Shown: positions 1 to 8,886, counted from the first letter of the stretch. The stretch is 64,000 bases of DNA from Helicobacter kayseriensis (GCF_021300655.1 NZ_JAJTNB010000002.1:1-64000), one strand, 5' to 3'. Numbers and translations are program-made. Notes: a model not told the origin generated them from the sequence alone.

Positions 1-715
1 GAGGACGGATCTTTTAAAGAGATTTTTTGGATATAGCCGAAATATTTAGATGAGAATTCCTTTGATGGCACTGGGAGAGAGGAATCGCAGTAAAAAGGAG
101 AAAAATACCACAAGATATCTCTAGTTGCAGAGCAAGGAGATAGATAATGGGTTTTTAAAAGGATCTTGGCTAAGAAAGATAGAAGACGGAATTTTTTGTT
201 TGATAAAGAGTAGGGCGATAAAGAGTATGCGTATGAAATAAAATCGAGAGATTGGAGTTTATTTGGTATGGGGTGCATATGATTATTTGGAGGGTATTTT
301 AAAGAATCAAAGTCAAAGTAGTCTTGTCTATTTCTAAGATGCCTTTAAAGATTTTTGAATAGTTTTTGGAATAAATCGCGACATGCAAAAACATCATTTT
401 GTCATCTCTCTAAAAGTGTGATCTGATCCTTAAAATAAGATGATGTAGAGCTTCTGTCAAGCAAAGATCTTTTCAGATTTTTGAAAAAAGAGACTAAAGC
501 AAAGTCTGAGGGAGATATCCAAAAGAAGCTCAAAAAATATGATCAAAATCTGAAAGCTAGATCGCTCTTGTGATTGTTCCCTGCAATTTCAATCTTTTAT
601 AAAAGTTGTTTGTGTGGATTTATATATGTGTTGTCACTGATAAATTTATGCCCGATGAGATGCCCAATGATCTCTCTTGGATTTTATGATATTAGATCTT
701 TGTGCCACTGTTTTG
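1..715. other. gene-poor, probably decayed sequence
   Basis: No convincing open frame lies in this stretch, which precedes the lgt stop codon. The plus-strand frame that starts at base 1 reads as Lys/Glu-rich, protein-like sequence broken by about ten stops. Its last part, 439-573, is open for 44 codons but has no start codon, and it ends at a TGA. This could be the remnant of an inactivated gene, or only the composition of AT-rich DNA. I do not recognise a family. No hairpin terminator or RNA gene was seen. Confidence 0.3.
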
Positions 716-1546
716 CTATGCTTTTTCTTTTGAGCCAAATTGGCTGGCCAAAATCCAAATCCCCCCAAAAAGCATAAGAATAGAGAGAATCTGTCCCATA
801 CTAAAGATTCCATAAAGCCCCATTTGAATATCAGGTTCTCTATAAAACTCAGCGATAAAGCGCATAAGGGCATAGCTGATAGCATAGATTGCAATAAGTC
901 CTCCATCAAACTTCACAAACTTTTTAGCTATCCAAACGATGAAGAAAACGACAATTCCCTCTAAAAACCCCTCGATCAATTGGCTAGGATAGCGCAAAGC
1001 TCCATTGATAAAGATCCCAAAGTGTTGCCATAGGGTGCTGTCTTGTGGAATGATTCTCCCATAGAGCTCGTGGTTGAGAAAGTTTCCAATACGCCCAAAA
1101 GTATAGGCAAGAGGAATGCTTAATGCTAAAAGATCCAAATAAAGCCAAAGATTTTGTTTGTAGCGTTTGCAAAAAAGATAGCTTCCCAAAAGGAAGCCGA
1201 TGATCCCTCCATGAAAGCTCATCCCTGAGATTCCAACAAAGTTTCCTTGCTGGTCAAAGGGATTGAAGATCTCCCAAGGAGCAAGAAGATAGTCCCATCT
1301 TGATGGAGAGTAGATGAGGACATAGCCGATCCTTGCTCCTAAAATGACACCAAGCTCGGCATAGAGAAAAAAGCGCTCTAGATTTTTTTCAGAGATGGAA
1401 GAAAATCGTTGTTGTTTTCTAAAATAAGAAGCAATCACAAAAGCTCCAAGAAGAGCAATGATGTAAGCGATTCCATACCAGTGGATTTTGAGACCAAATA
1501 ATGAAAATGCGACAGGATCAAAAGAAAGATACCATTGGTTAAGCAT
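716..1546 (-). CDS. lgt: prolipoprotein diacylglyceryl transferase Lgt
   Basis: Lgt transfers the diacylglyceryl group of phosphatidylglycerol to the lipobox cysteine of prolipoproteins in the inner membrane, the first step of lipoprotein maturation. The 276-residue product is multi-spanning. It carries the Lgt signature GRIGNFLNHELYG at residues 151-163 and the conserved HGG at 112-114 in a membrane segment. I chose the ATG at 1546 (MLNQWYLSF) because family members begin just before this segment. It also gives an 8-base overlap with the gene upstream, whereas a longer start at 1597 would add 17 unrelated residues inside that gene. Gene order with the rluA-like and waaA genes matches H. pylori as I remember it. 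Confidence 0.93.
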   Translation of the reverse strand: MLNQWYLSFDPVAFSLFGLKIHWYGIAYIIALLGAFVIASYFRKQQRFSSISEKNLERFFLYAELGVILGARIGYVLIYSPSRWDYLLAPWEIFNPFDQQGNFVGISGMSFHGGIIGFLLGSYLFCKRYKQNLWLYLDLLALSIPLAYTFGRIGNFLNHELYGRIIPQDSTLWQHFGIFINGALRYPSQLIEGFLEGIVVFFIVWIAKKFVKFDGGLIAIYAISYALMRFIAEFYREPDIQMGLYGIFSMGQILSILMLFGGIWILASQFGSKEKA

Positions 1547-1856
1547 AGTTTTTCCTATAGATGACATGAAATTTTTGGAGGAGGTAGAGATCCTCAAGCA
1601 TACGATAATTAGAGTAGTTTGTCACGATGATTTGAACTTCGTAGCGATAAGCATTATTGAGTGTAAGCAAGAAGCCAAGAAAAGAAAGATTGATAGGAAA
1701 GAGATGAATGAGAAATGAGAGATTCTTGGGATTAGAGTTTTGTTCAATCAGAGAGAAAATGGTTTTTTTGATCAGAAACAAATCTTTGGGACTTTTGAGT
1801 TTTCCCTCACACTCAAACAAAAGAGTATCTTCAGAGAGTGTGCCTGAGATATTCAT
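1539..1856 (-). CDS. small STAS-like protein of unknown function
   Basis: This 105-residue protein is not one I recognise by name. Its pattern of alternating hydrophobic strands and helices resembles a STAS/anti-sigma-antagonist fold: an N-terminal strand (LLFECEGKL), a helix, a strand (LSFLIHLFPINLSFLG), a helix, then a strand (VQIIVTNYS) and a last helix. No signal peptide or membrane helix is evident. It lies between the rluA-like gene (4-base overlap) and lgt (8-base overlap), so it is very probably translated as part of that operon. The STAS assignment is inference from the pattern of residues, not from a motif. Confidence 0.6.
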   Translation of the reverse strand: MNISGTLSEDTLLFECEGKLKSPKDLFLIKKTIFSLIEQNSNPKNLSFLIHLFPINLSFLGFLLTLNNAYRYEVQIIVTNYSNYRMLEDLYLLQKFHVIYRKNYA

Positions 1857-2584
1857 TGGATAATTCCTTGGAAAGTTTTGGGCATGGGTGAGGAGAATTC
1901 ATAATCAAAGATCGCGATTTTATGAGCATGAAGCATAAGGCGACTTGATGGGCTTCCGCCATAAAGCACATCGCCAAAAATTGGGTGAGAAATGCTTGAG
2001 AGATGAACGCGGATTTGATGTGTTCTTCCTGTTTTGATGATAGCTTGCACTAGGGTTTTTTTCCCGCTGACTTGGAGTGGTGTGATGAGGGTATGTGCAG
2101 GAAGTCCGTCTTTTGCGATTTTGCTTTTGGCAAATCCTTTTTTGATCGTCAAAATGGGCTTTGTGATCTCTACTTCTTCACTCAAGATTCCATTTACGAT
2201 GGCTAAATATTCTTTATAAACCTTTTGGGCCCTGAATTCCATTTTGGCTTTGGTGTGAAAATCACTCCCCTCTTTGATCAACAAAATCACTCCGCTTGTT
2301 TCACGATCGAGACGATGCAGGAGATTCCATTCGGGAAAAAATTTGCACAAATCATAACTTTCGACAAAGGGAGGTTTATCTAGAGCTAAGATATTGCTAT
2401 CTTGAAAGATGATTTGGGGTTTTTGAATCTTTTCAACTGTAAAAATTGTTTTTGGGCTAAGGTTGCCTCTAGCAATATTTAAGCGTTTGCCATTGACACT
2501 CACAAGACCTTTATCAATCAGGCTTTTGGCTTCTTTGTGGGAGATGTGTTCTTGAAGAGCTAAGAGTTTATAGGCTTTTTCCAT
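1853..2584 (-). CDS. RluA-family pseudouridine synthase
   Basis: The enzyme isomerises a specific uridine in rRNA or tRNA to pseudouridine. The 243-residue protein has an S4-like RNA-binding segment at about residues 1-50, then a catalytic domain with HRLDRETSG at 90-98, in which Asp93 is the expected catalytic residue. A later GRTHQIRVHL motif near residue 190 is also typical. The target uridine cannot be read from the sequence, so I give no RluA/C/D letter. It overlaps the waaA gene at its start by 25 bases and the STAS-like gene at its end by 4, which indicates one transcript with lgt. Confidence 0.88.
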   Translation of the reverse strand: MEKAYKLLALQEHISHKEAKSLIDKGLVSVNGKRLNIARGNLSPKTIFTVEKIQKPQIIFQDSNILALDKPPFVESYDLCKFFPEWNLLHRLDRETSGVILLIKEGSDFHTKAKMEFRAQKVYKEYLAIVNGILSEEVEITKPILTIKKGFAKSKIAKDGLPAHTLITPLQVSGKKTLVQAIIKTGRTHQIRVHLSSISHPIFGDVLYGGSPSSRLMLHAHKIAIFDYEFSSPMPKTFQGIIQ

Positions 2585-3780
2585 TGATTTGTCCTTTGGA
2601 TGATTGCAATGAGATGTTGCATCTTGTGTTGATGATTTTTGATTTTTGTTTTTGGAAGTGTATCAAAGGAGGCAAGAGTTTGTGGAAGCTCTTGGGGGGT
2701 GATGATAAGGATATTCTCCACAAGCGCATAAAGGGCTTTTTGGTTGTAAAAATATTTTCCACTTAAAATAGGGGCTTGGAAAAATGCTGGTTCAATAGGA
2801 TTGTGTCCTCCAATTTTTTCAAAGCTTCCTCCCAAAATGACACAATCTGCGATTGCATAGAGATTGTTGAGTTCTCCAAGTGCATTAACCAATACAACAT
2901 CCCCCCAAGATTCTCTAAAATTTGAAAAGGATAGAGAATGCTTTTGGCAAATCCCACGAAGTGTGTCTTGGACTTGCTTAAAGCGTTCTGGGTGGCGTGG
3001 AGCGATTAGAAGCTTGGCTTTGGCTTTGGAGGAGATGAAAGAATTGAGGATAAGCTCTTCTTCCCCTTGGTGCGTGGAAGCTCCAAGGATGATGGGGGTA
3101 TTTTTGGAGTAATGAAAGGAAATAGAAGGGGTTGAGAAGATTTTTAGATTCCCAAAGACTTCTATATTTTTGGCTCCAAGGATTTGAAGTCTTTCTTGAT
3201 CTATTGGAAGCTGAGCTAAGGTCTGATCAATGAGAGAAAAAAGAGAGCGATAAAAAAAACTCAAAAGCAAGTAGCTTTTGAGTGAAGAATCTGAAATGCG
3301 TGCATTGACAAGTAAAGTGTAAGCATTAGATACCTTTGCGACCCAAAAAAGCATTTTCCAAAGCTCTGCTTCTGTGACAACAAGTGTCTTAAGATTTTTG
3401 AGATAGGGGAGCCAAAGGGGGAGAAAAATCTCAAAAGGAAGATAGGCAACGCGGAGATTTTGCGGATATTTTTGAGAGAGGGAGGAGAGATATTTAAATC
3501 CTGTGGAAGTTGTGCAAGTTAGTAAAATGCGTGCCTGATGCTCTTGATCAAGGAGTGCCTCTAGGATAGGTTCATAGGATTTGCTCTCTCCAAGTGAGCA
3601 GGCATGAAACCAGTAGGTGGGATAAAAACGGAGTCGAATTCTTCTTAAAAAGAAGCGAGCAGGAATAGAGTCTTTGTATTTATTTTTAAATGAAAGATAG
3701 AGTAAGAGAGGTATTGCAAGGCAAAATGCCAAGCAACACAGTAAAAAATAAAAAATAGGAAACCGAATCAGTGATTTCAA
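2560..3780 (-). CDS. waaA: 3-deoxy-D-manno-octulosonic acid (Kdo) transferase
   Basis: WaaA (KdtA) adds Kdo to the lipid A precursor and so begins the LPS inner core at the cytoplasmic face of the inner membrane. The 406-residue protein has an N-terminal membrane anchor at about residues 8-30. The SLGE motif at 62-65 carries the catalytic glutamate (Glu65). The C-terminal GT-B half has ILGGSF and GGHNPIEPA, which bind CMP-Kdo. The start is an ATG a few bases after the flgZ-like stop. The overlap with the rluA-like gene suggests coupled translation. Whether it adds one or two Kdo residues cannot be told from sequence. Confidence 0.92.
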   Translation of the reverse strand: MKSLIRFPIFYFLLCCLAFCLAIPLLLYLSFKNKYKDSIPARFFLRRIRLRFYPTYWFHACSLGESKSYEPILEALLDQEHQARILLTCTTSTGFKYLSSLSQKYPQNLRVAYLPFEIFLPLWLPYLKNLKTLVVTEAELWKMLFWVAKVSNAYTLLVNARISDSSLKSYLLLSFFYRSLFSLIDQTLAQLPIDQERLQILGAKNIEVFGNLKIFSTPSISFHYSKNTPIILGASTHQGEEELILNSFISSKAKAKLLIAPRHPERFKQVQDTLRGICQKHSLSFSNFRESWGDVVLVNALGELNNLYAIADCVILGGSFEKIGGHNPIEPAFFQAPILSGKYFYNQKALYALVENILIITPQELPQTLASFDTLPKTKIKNHQHKMQHLIAIIQRTNQWKKPINS

Positions 3781-3784
3781 TACA

Positions 3785-4492
3785 TTAACTTTCTTCTACA
3801 AAGAGAATTCTTCCGCAGTGTGGGCAGGTAGAAACAGAATCTCCTTTGAGAAGTTCAGAATATGCACGATCATTGAGGCGGATAAAGCACCCTCCGCAAG
3901 CTTGTTTATAAACAGGGACAACGCTTGTGCTCTTGGCCCATTTTCTTACTTTTTCGTAGAAAACGACAACTTTTTGATCTAGTTTTTCAACGATTGCAGA
4001 TTTCTTTTTGGAAATTTCGGTTTGTTCTTTTCTAATATTTTCAATTTCTAATGCAATTTCTGATTCGATCTTTTTCATTTGATCTTCAAGATCCTGAATC
4101 TCTTGCTGAGTAGATTGGATTTTTTCTTCTGTAGATTGGATGAGCTTTTCGATTCTTTGGATTTCTGCATTTTGGAAAGTGATTTGTTCTTTTGCAATTT
4201 CCTCTTCGATATTGAGAGCTTTGAGTTCCTTTTCTGTTTTGACTTCTTGCATTTTGCTTGCAATATCATTTAGCTTTGTGCTTGCATTTTTGAGTGTTTC
4301 TTCGCACTTTGCAAGTAATGTAAGGTGTTCTTTTTTTTCTTCATTGAGATCAGTGATTAACAGTTCTTTTTTTGCTTTTTGTTCTTCTCGCTCCGTGAGA
4401 CCTTTTCGCACTTGAGCGATTTTGGGATCCATTAGATCAATTTCTTTATCTAGGAGCGAAATCTTGATTAGCTCTTGCAAATTTTTGTTCAT
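3785..4492 (-). CDS. flgZ: coiled-coil zinc-ribbon protein, FlgZ (HP0958)-like
   Basis: The H. pylori counterpart HP0958 (FlgZ) stabilises RpoN (sigma-54) and is needed for flagellar gene expression. The 235-residue protein here is mostly a long antiparallel coiled coil, rich in Glu, Lys and Gln (about residues 15-170). It ends in a C4 zinc ribbon with CGGC and, after a spacer, CPHC. This agrees with that family in length and order. It sits between nif3-like and waaA, the same context as in H. pylori as I recall. The role in this organism is inferred from that orthology. The sigma-54-type promoter before fliK in this window fits it. Confidence 0.85.
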   Translation of the reverse strand: MNKNLQELIKISLLDKEIDLMDPKIAQVRKGLTEREEQKAKKELLITDLNEEKKEHLTLLAKCEETLKNASTKLNDIASKMQEVKTEKELKALNIEEEIAKEQITFQNAEIQRIEKLIQSTEEKIQSTQQEIQDLEDQMKKIESEIALEIENIRKEQTEISKKKSAIVEKLDQKVVVFYEKVRKWAKSTSVVPVYKQACGGCFIRLNDRAYSELLKGDSVSTCPHCGRILFVEES

Positions 4493-4506
4493 CAGCTTTC
4501 CTTTAT

Positions 4507-5241
4507 TTAATAAAACTTTAATGGATTTTTCAAATCGTTTATTATAGCTTCATAGCCAAAATTTTGCAAAATTTTGGCTATGACTTGAGCGAAAAAGACT
4601 TCACTTTCAAAATGGCCTACATCAATTAAAGAGATTCCTAGGCTTTGGGCTTCCATCGCTTCGTGATGCTTGATATCTCCTGTGATAAAACAACTTTGAG
4701 AGTGCGGGGGAATATATTTGAGAAAACTCATACCACTTCCACAAACAATAAAAACTTGCGAAATCTTTTCTGATGCCTTGAGAGCCTTAAAAATGGATGC
4801 ATTTAGAGCAATTTTTAATCGCGTGAGAAGTGTTTCAAAGCTTTGGGGAGAGAGGCGCGCTGAAAGAATATAATCTTTTTCAATAAGGTTTTGAAAGCCC
4901 AGTATCTGAGAGGCAAAATAGTGATTGAGATGTGTGCGATCAAAATTTGTATGCATCGCAATAAGAGAGCAATTTTTGGCTAAAAGAATGGAGGCAATAT
5001 TGCTTGGATAAGATTGTGTGTTGAGATTTTTGAGGGGTGAAAAAATAAGGGGATGATGGGCAATGATGAGAGAATTGGGTTTGATTTGTTGGGCTAGGTG
5101 CATATCGACTTCTAGTGTTGTATAGATGTTTTCAAATTCTTGGAGGGGGTTGCCTAGATTGATCCCGCTATTATCCCATTGTTCTTGTAGGGAGAATGGA
5201 GAGATCTCGTTGAGAAGAGAATAGATTTCTTGGACTTGCAT
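4507..5241 (-). CDS. Nif3-like dinuclear metal centre hexameric protein
   Basis: This is a member of the Nif3/YbgI family, cytoplasmic proteins that bind two metal ions in a toroidal hexamer and whose biochemical role is unsettled. The 244-residue protein shows the family start (EISPFSLQEQWDNSGINLG), the metal-ligand motif IIAHHPLIF at about residues 58-66, and a second ligand region MHTNFDR near residue 96. The C-terminal GHFESE is also characteristic. It is the first gene of the minus-strand group leading to lgt and lies 14 bases before the flgZ-like gene. The name describes the fold, not a proven function. Confidence 0.88.
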   Translation of the reverse strand: MQVQEIYSLLNEISPFSLQEQWDNSGINLGNPLQEFENIYTTLEVDMHLAQQIKPNSLIIAHHPLIFSPLKNLNTQSYPSNIASILLAKNCSLIAMHTNFDRTHLNHYFASQILGFQNLIEKDYILSARLSPQSFETLLTRLKIALNASIFKALKASEKISQVFIVCGSGMSFLKYIPPHSQSCFITGDIKHHEAMEAQSLGISLIDVGHFESEVFFAQVIAKILQNFGYEAIINDLKNPLKFY

Positions 5242-5296
5242 AGCATTCCTTACGGATAAAGTAAAATTGCAATTTTATATTATGAGAGGTTGTTTA

Positions 5297-6070
5297 ATGG
5301 TTGGGACAAAAATAAAATTAGAGATTGTCAAGATTCTTCCCTTTGGCTGTATTTTGGGAGATGAAGAGATTTTGCTCCCCAAAAAATATGTTCCTTGTGG
5401 AGCAAAAATAGGGGACAGTGTTGAAGTGTTTATTTATACAGACAGCCAAGATCGAATCATTGCTACAACGCTTGAGCCTTATGGAATCTTGGGCGAGATT
5501 GTTTTTTTGGAAGTGGTGGATTTTTCAGAATATGGAGTGTTTTTGGATTTGGGAATTGCAAAAGACATTTTGATGCCTTGCAAAAATCCTCAACGATATG
5601 CCAAGGGTTCCAAAATCGCTGTTCAAATTGGCAAAGATAGAGAAGGGCGATTGCTTGCAAATCAGAAGTTGAGATTTTGCAAATACTATGGCAAACCTTT
5701 TGTGCAGTTTGATGCGATGCCTTACCGAAAAACTCCTCTTGGATTTGAGTGCGTTGTTTGTGGAAAGTTTCAGGGGATGTTGTTTGTAAATGAGGTCTTC
5801 GAAGATCTTGAGTTGGGGAAGACATATCGTGTGCAGGTTAAAAAAACGCGTAAGGATGGAAAGATAGATCTAAAGCTAGTCCAAAAGGGAGAGGTAGAAA
5901 GATTGCTTGATGTTTTGAGACAAAATCACGGAAAGATTCCAATAACTAAAGATAGCCATCCACAAGAAATTGTTAGGGTTTGTCAAATGAGCAAAAAGGC
6001 ATTCAAAAGAGCATTGGTTCATCTTGCCCAAGAGGTTGGACAAGATGAAGAGGGGATTTATCTTAGATAA
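5297..6070 (+). CDS. S1-domain RNA-binding protein, CvfB-like
   Basis: CvfB-type proteins carry tandem S1 RNA-binding domains followed by a winged helix, and in Firmicutes they affect expression of virulence genes. This protein has S1-like segments at roughly residues 5-60, 65-130 and 145-200. It ends with the typical CvfB winged helix, which includes the motif MSKKAFKRAL. I chose the ATG at 5297 because GAGAGG lies 7 bases before it; an upstream ATG at 5267 would add ten unsupported residues. The gene is divergent from the nif3-like gene and overlaps the end of the transporter gene on the other strand by 8 bases. Its function here is unknown. Confidence 0.82.
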   Translation: MVGTKIKLEIVKILPFGCILGDEEILLPKKYVPCGAKIGDSVEVFIYTDSQDRIIATTLEPYGILGEIVFLEVVDFSEYGVFLDLGIAKDILMPCKNPQRYAKGSKIAVQIGKDREGRLLANQKLRFCKYYGKPFVQFDAMPYRKTPLGFECVVCGKFQGMLFVNEVFEDLELGKTYRVQVKKTRKDGKIDLKLVQKGEVERLLDVLRQNHGKIPITKDSHPQEIVRVCQMSKKAFKRALVHLAQEVGQDEEGIYLR

Positions 6071-7394
6071 ACAGGGGAGCGAGTGCAATGATTGCAATCA
6101 CAATAGGTGCAAGGTAGGCAATGATGATATACCATATCTCAAATAAGGTGGGAGATAGAAAACCTTGTGTATAGGATCTCAATCTTTCTTTTCCGATAAC
6201 ATAGCTTGCAAAAATCAATGTCAAAAATCCACCTAGAGGCATTAGGAACTTGGAGGTGAAGATGTCCATCCAATCAAAGAGTGTCGTACCAAAAAATGTA
6301 AATAAATCACCATAGTCTTTTGTGATTGAGAGGATGACAAAGAGTCCTACAATACTGATTGCTCCACAGCAAATCCATGTCGCCTTGACTTGAGAAAAAT
6401 TGAAGCGATCTCTAAGATAAGAGATTGCTGGCTCAACGATAGAGACTGTTGAGGTGATTCCTGCAAATGCAACACAAAGCATGAAAAGGAATGAGATGAT
6501 GTTTCCAAATGCTCCCATTTGTGAGAAGGCCAAAGGTAATGAAACAAAAAGCAATCCAGGACCTCCACTTGCTTTTCCATCAAATTGGAAAATAAATGTA
6601 AAAATCATCAATCCCGCAACAATAGAGATAAAAATCCCTGAAACTACAACCCAAATTGAGCTTGAAAGGAGATTTTCTCCATCATTTGCATAAGCTCCAT
6701 AAATAAGAATTGTGCCAAGACCCAAAGAAAGCGCGAAGAATACTTGACCTAATGCGCTCAAAACAACACTTCCTGTAATTTTTTCTACATCAAAAGAAAA
6801 CATATAGCTCCATGCTTGAGAAAAAGAATCCAAAGTCATTGCATAAATTAATAATCCAATAAAAATGATAAAGAGAAGTGGCATCAAAATTAAATTGAGC
6901 TTTTCGATCCCCTCTTTTGCACCTTTTGCGACAATATAGCCAGTCAGAACCATACAGGCCAAGAATCCAGCAATTTGGATAGGTATAGAGCCAGTAGCCA
7001 ATGTCTCAAATGATGACTTAGCTTCATCAATGTTTTGTGGCAAATCAAAACTTCCAATGAAAAGATAATAAAGCACCCAGCCTAGCACCACTGCATAAAA
7101 TGTCATTACAATTGGCCCACCAATTGCCATAATTCCAATAAATTTCCAAGTACTTTTGTGGTTTGGCTCAAGTTTGACAAAGCTATCAACAGGGTTTGTC
7201 TTTGCTTTGTTTCCAATGAGCATTTCGGCAATAAGCATTGAAACTCCAAGCGAGATTGCTAAAAAGAGGTAAAAAAGCACAAATGCTCCGCCTCCATTTT
7301 GTCCTGCCATATAAGGAAATTTCCAAATATGTCCAAGACCAATCGAGCTTCCCAAGGTTGCTAAGATAAAACCTATTTTGCTAAAATTGTTCAT
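6063..7394 (-). CDS. sodium-dependent transporter of the NSS (SNF) family
   Basis: This is a LeuT-fold sodium:neurotransmitter-symporter relative, predicted to carry an amino acid or similar solute across the inner membrane with Na+. The 443-residue protein has 11-12 membrane helices. The first holds the family motif around GSSIGLGHIWKFPY (residues 15-28), which forms the Na+/substrate site. A broken helix 6 region near LGQVFFALSLGLG is also typical of bacterial members. H. pylori has two such genes side by side (HP0497/HP0498 as I recall), but only one copy is present here. The substrate cannot be read from sequence. The start ATG has a clear AAAGGA ribosome site. Confidence 0.88.
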   Translation of the reverse strand: MNNFSKIGFILATLGSSIGLGHIWKFPYMAGQNGGGAFVLFYLFLAISLGVSMLIAEMLIGNKAKTNPVDSFVKLEPNHKSTWKFIGIMAIGGPIVMTFYAVVLGWVLYYLFIGSFDLPQNIDEAKSSFETLATGSIPIQIAGFLACMVLTGYIVAKGAKEGIEKLNLILMPLLFIIFIGLLIYAMTLDSFSQAWSYMFSFDVEKITGSVVLSALGQVFFALSLGLGTILIYGAYANDGENLLSSSIWVVVSGIFISIVAGLMIFTFIFQFDGKASGGPGLLFVSLPLAFSQMGAFGNIISFLFMLCVAFAGITSTVSIVEPAISYLRDRFNFSQVKATWICCGAISIVGLFVILSITKDYGDLFTFFGTTLFDWMDIFTSKFLMPLGGFLTLIFASYVIGKERLRSYTQGFLSPTLFEIWYIIIAYLAPIVIAIIALAPLFI

Positions 7395-7481
7395 CTTTAT
7401 CCTTTCCTAAAAATATTGAAATTTTTTTACACCAAATAAAATTAAGAATATTAAGTTTGTATTTTTGTGTAAAGGGCAGGA

Positions 7482-7509
7482 TTGTATCTAAAAATTAAAG
7501 AGATATAAT
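7482..7509 (+). promoter_or_regulatory. sigma-70 type promoter before ybgC
   Basis: TTGTAT at 7482-7487 and a perfect TATAAT at 7504-7509 are separated by 16 bases. The start of ybgC is about 55 bases downstream. It probably drives ybgC-DUF493-mqnA and perhaps pepD. Confidence 0.55.
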
Positions 7510-7563
7510 GCAAAAAAATAAAAAAACATATTGATTTTTGAAAAATTAGACTAGGAAGGCAAA

Positions 7564-7938
7564 GTGAAGATTCGGGTTTATTATGAGGACACAGATTGTG
7601 GAGGGATTGTTTATCATGCCAATTTTATTAAGTTCTGTGAGCGTGCAAGGAGTGAGGTGTTTTTTTCTGTAGGAGAGATGCCTTGTGCGCAAGATGCAGG
7701 ATTTGTTGTAAGATCTATGAAGGCAAACTTTTATAAAAGCGCCTTTTTGGGAGATTTGCTTGAAGTGAAAACACGGATTCTTGAGTTAAAAAAAGCAACG
7801 TTGATTTTGTTGCAAGAAATTCATCGGGATGGAGAGAGGCTCTTTGATATGGAAGTTAAGCTTGGGTTTATTGATCTAAAAAGAGGAAAGCCTCTTGCAA
7901 TGACGACAGAAATAAAGGAGATTTTATGCAAGTTTTAG
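7564..7938 (+). CDS. ybgC: acyl-CoA thioesterase, YbgC family
   Basis: YbgC hydrolyses acyl-CoA thioesters; the H. pylori protein acts on medium- to long-chain acyl-CoA. The 124-residue hot-dog-fold protein opens with the family signature YYEDTDCGGIVYHANF (residues 5-20), which contains the catalytic Asp, followed by ERARSE. It starts with GTG at 7564, preceded by AGGAAGG. Its end overlaps the DUF493 gene by 13 bases. H. pylori HP0496 next to HP0495 shows the same pairing, as I remember. No tol-pal genes are adjacent, unlike in enterobacteria. Confidence 0.9.
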   Translation: MKIRVYYEDTDCGGIVYHANFIKFCERARSEVFFSVGEMPCAQDAGFVVRSMKANFYKSAFLGDLLEVKTRILELKKATLILLQEIHRDGERLFDMEVKLGFIDLKRGKPLAMTTEIKEILCKF

Positions 7939-8183
7939 AAGGAAAGCCACAAATTATGTATCCAACACAATGGGAATATCGCGTGATTGGAAAAAATAAA
8001 GAAGCCATTGAGAATGTGATCTCACAAGTTATCAAAAAAGAATATGAGCTCAAAGAGGGACATCATTCAAGTCATGGAAAATTTGTGAGCGTTGTGGTGA
8101 GTGTGGAGGTTGAAAGTGAGCAAGAGCGTGACCATATCTTTGTCGCACTTAGAAATGATGAAGCGGTAAACATGGTTCTTTAA
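7926..8183 (+). CDS. DUF493 family protein (HP0495-like)
   Basis: This is a small cytoplasmic protein of 85 residues with a ferredoxin-like alpha/beta pattern, belonging to the DUF493/YbeD-like family (H. pylori HP0495). Recognisable parts are the YRVIGKNKE strand-turn, the KEGHHSSHGKFVSVVVSVEVES strand pair, and a C-terminal helix ending in NMVL. The biochemical role is unknown; related YbeD-type proteins look like regulatory ACT-like domains. It overlaps ybgC at its start and sits 3 bases before mqnA, so it is probably co-transcribed with both. Confidence 0.85.
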   Translation: MQVLEGKPQIMYPTQWEYRVIGKNKEAIENVISQVIKKEYELKEGHHSSHGKFVSVVVSVEVESEQERDHIFVALRNDEAVNMVL

Positions 8184-8186
8184 AAT

Positions 8187-8864
8187 ATGAGAATAGGGAA
8201 GATTGACTATCTAAACCTTTTGCCTTTTGAAGTCTTTATGAAGGCTTTTCCCGTTAGTTTGCAAACAAAAGCAGTGATGGCTTACAAAAAATCTTATCCC
8301 TCTAAACTCAATCGTGATTTTTTGTTTGGACGCTTAGATGGTGGATTTCTTTCTTCGATCATGGCTTGTGGTCAAGGCAAAATCGCATTGCCATGCGGAA
8401 TCATTGCAGATGGTGAGGTGTGGAGTGTTCTTGCACTTCCAAATCCCAACAAAAAGGATTATCAGTCTGCTTCTTCCAATGCGCTTATTCAAGTGCTAGG
8501 AATTGAGGGGGAGGTGTTGATCGGAGATAGGGCATTGATTTATAAAATGAGCGGAGGGGAGGGAATTGATCTGGGTCAAAGATGGAAAGAGAAAAAAGGG
8601 TTGCCTTTTGTTTTTGGGTTGTTTTGCGTATCAAAACAAAAACAAAGGGCCGAGAAGATTATTCTTAAGTTTGCTCAAGCTAAAGTCAAAATCCCTCAAT
8701 ATATTTTGCAAAAAGCAAGTCAAAAAAGTGGAGTTGCAAAGAAAGATATTGTGCGATATTTAGAAAAGATTCAATATCGTATAGGGTGCAAAGAAAAAAG
8801 AGCTTTAGAGGTGTTTTATCGCGAATTATTGTTTCACAAGATCAAAAAGCCCAAGCGCTTCTAA
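8187..8864 (+). CDS. mqnA: chorismate dehydratase MqnA (futalosine menaquinone pathway)
   Basis: MqnA dehydrates chorismate to 3-(1-carboxyvinyloxy)benzoate, the entry step of the futalosine route to menaquinone, the route used by Helicobacter and Campylobacter. The 225-residue protein opens with the family pattern IGKIDYLNLLP. It also holds the VLIGDRALIY region (about residues 110-120) and the DLGQRWKEKKGLPFVFGLF motif (about 130-148), both diagnostic of MqnA. It is slightly shorter than many homologues (about 250-280). The start ATG lies 3 bases after the DUF493 stop with no strong ribosome site, so coupling to upstream translation is likely. Confidence 0.87.
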   Translation: MRIGKIDYLNLLPFEVFMKAFPVSLQTKAVMAYKKSYPSKLNRDFLFGRLDGGFLSSIMACGQGKIALPCGIIADGEVWSVLALPNPNKKDYQSASSNALIQVLGIEGEVLIGDRALIYKMSGGEGIDLGQRWKEKKGLPFVFGLFCVSKQKQRAEKIILKFAQAKVKIPQYILQKASQKSGVAKKDIVRYLEKIQYRIGCKEKRALEVFYRELLFHKIKKPKRF

Positions 8865-8886
8865 GGTAAAAATCAAAGGAGAGTCA

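Noticed and set aside
574-777. 67-codon plus-strand ORF at the left end
   Set aside because: It has no ribosome site, a Cys/Phe-rich unlikely composition and overlaps the end of lgt on the other strand.
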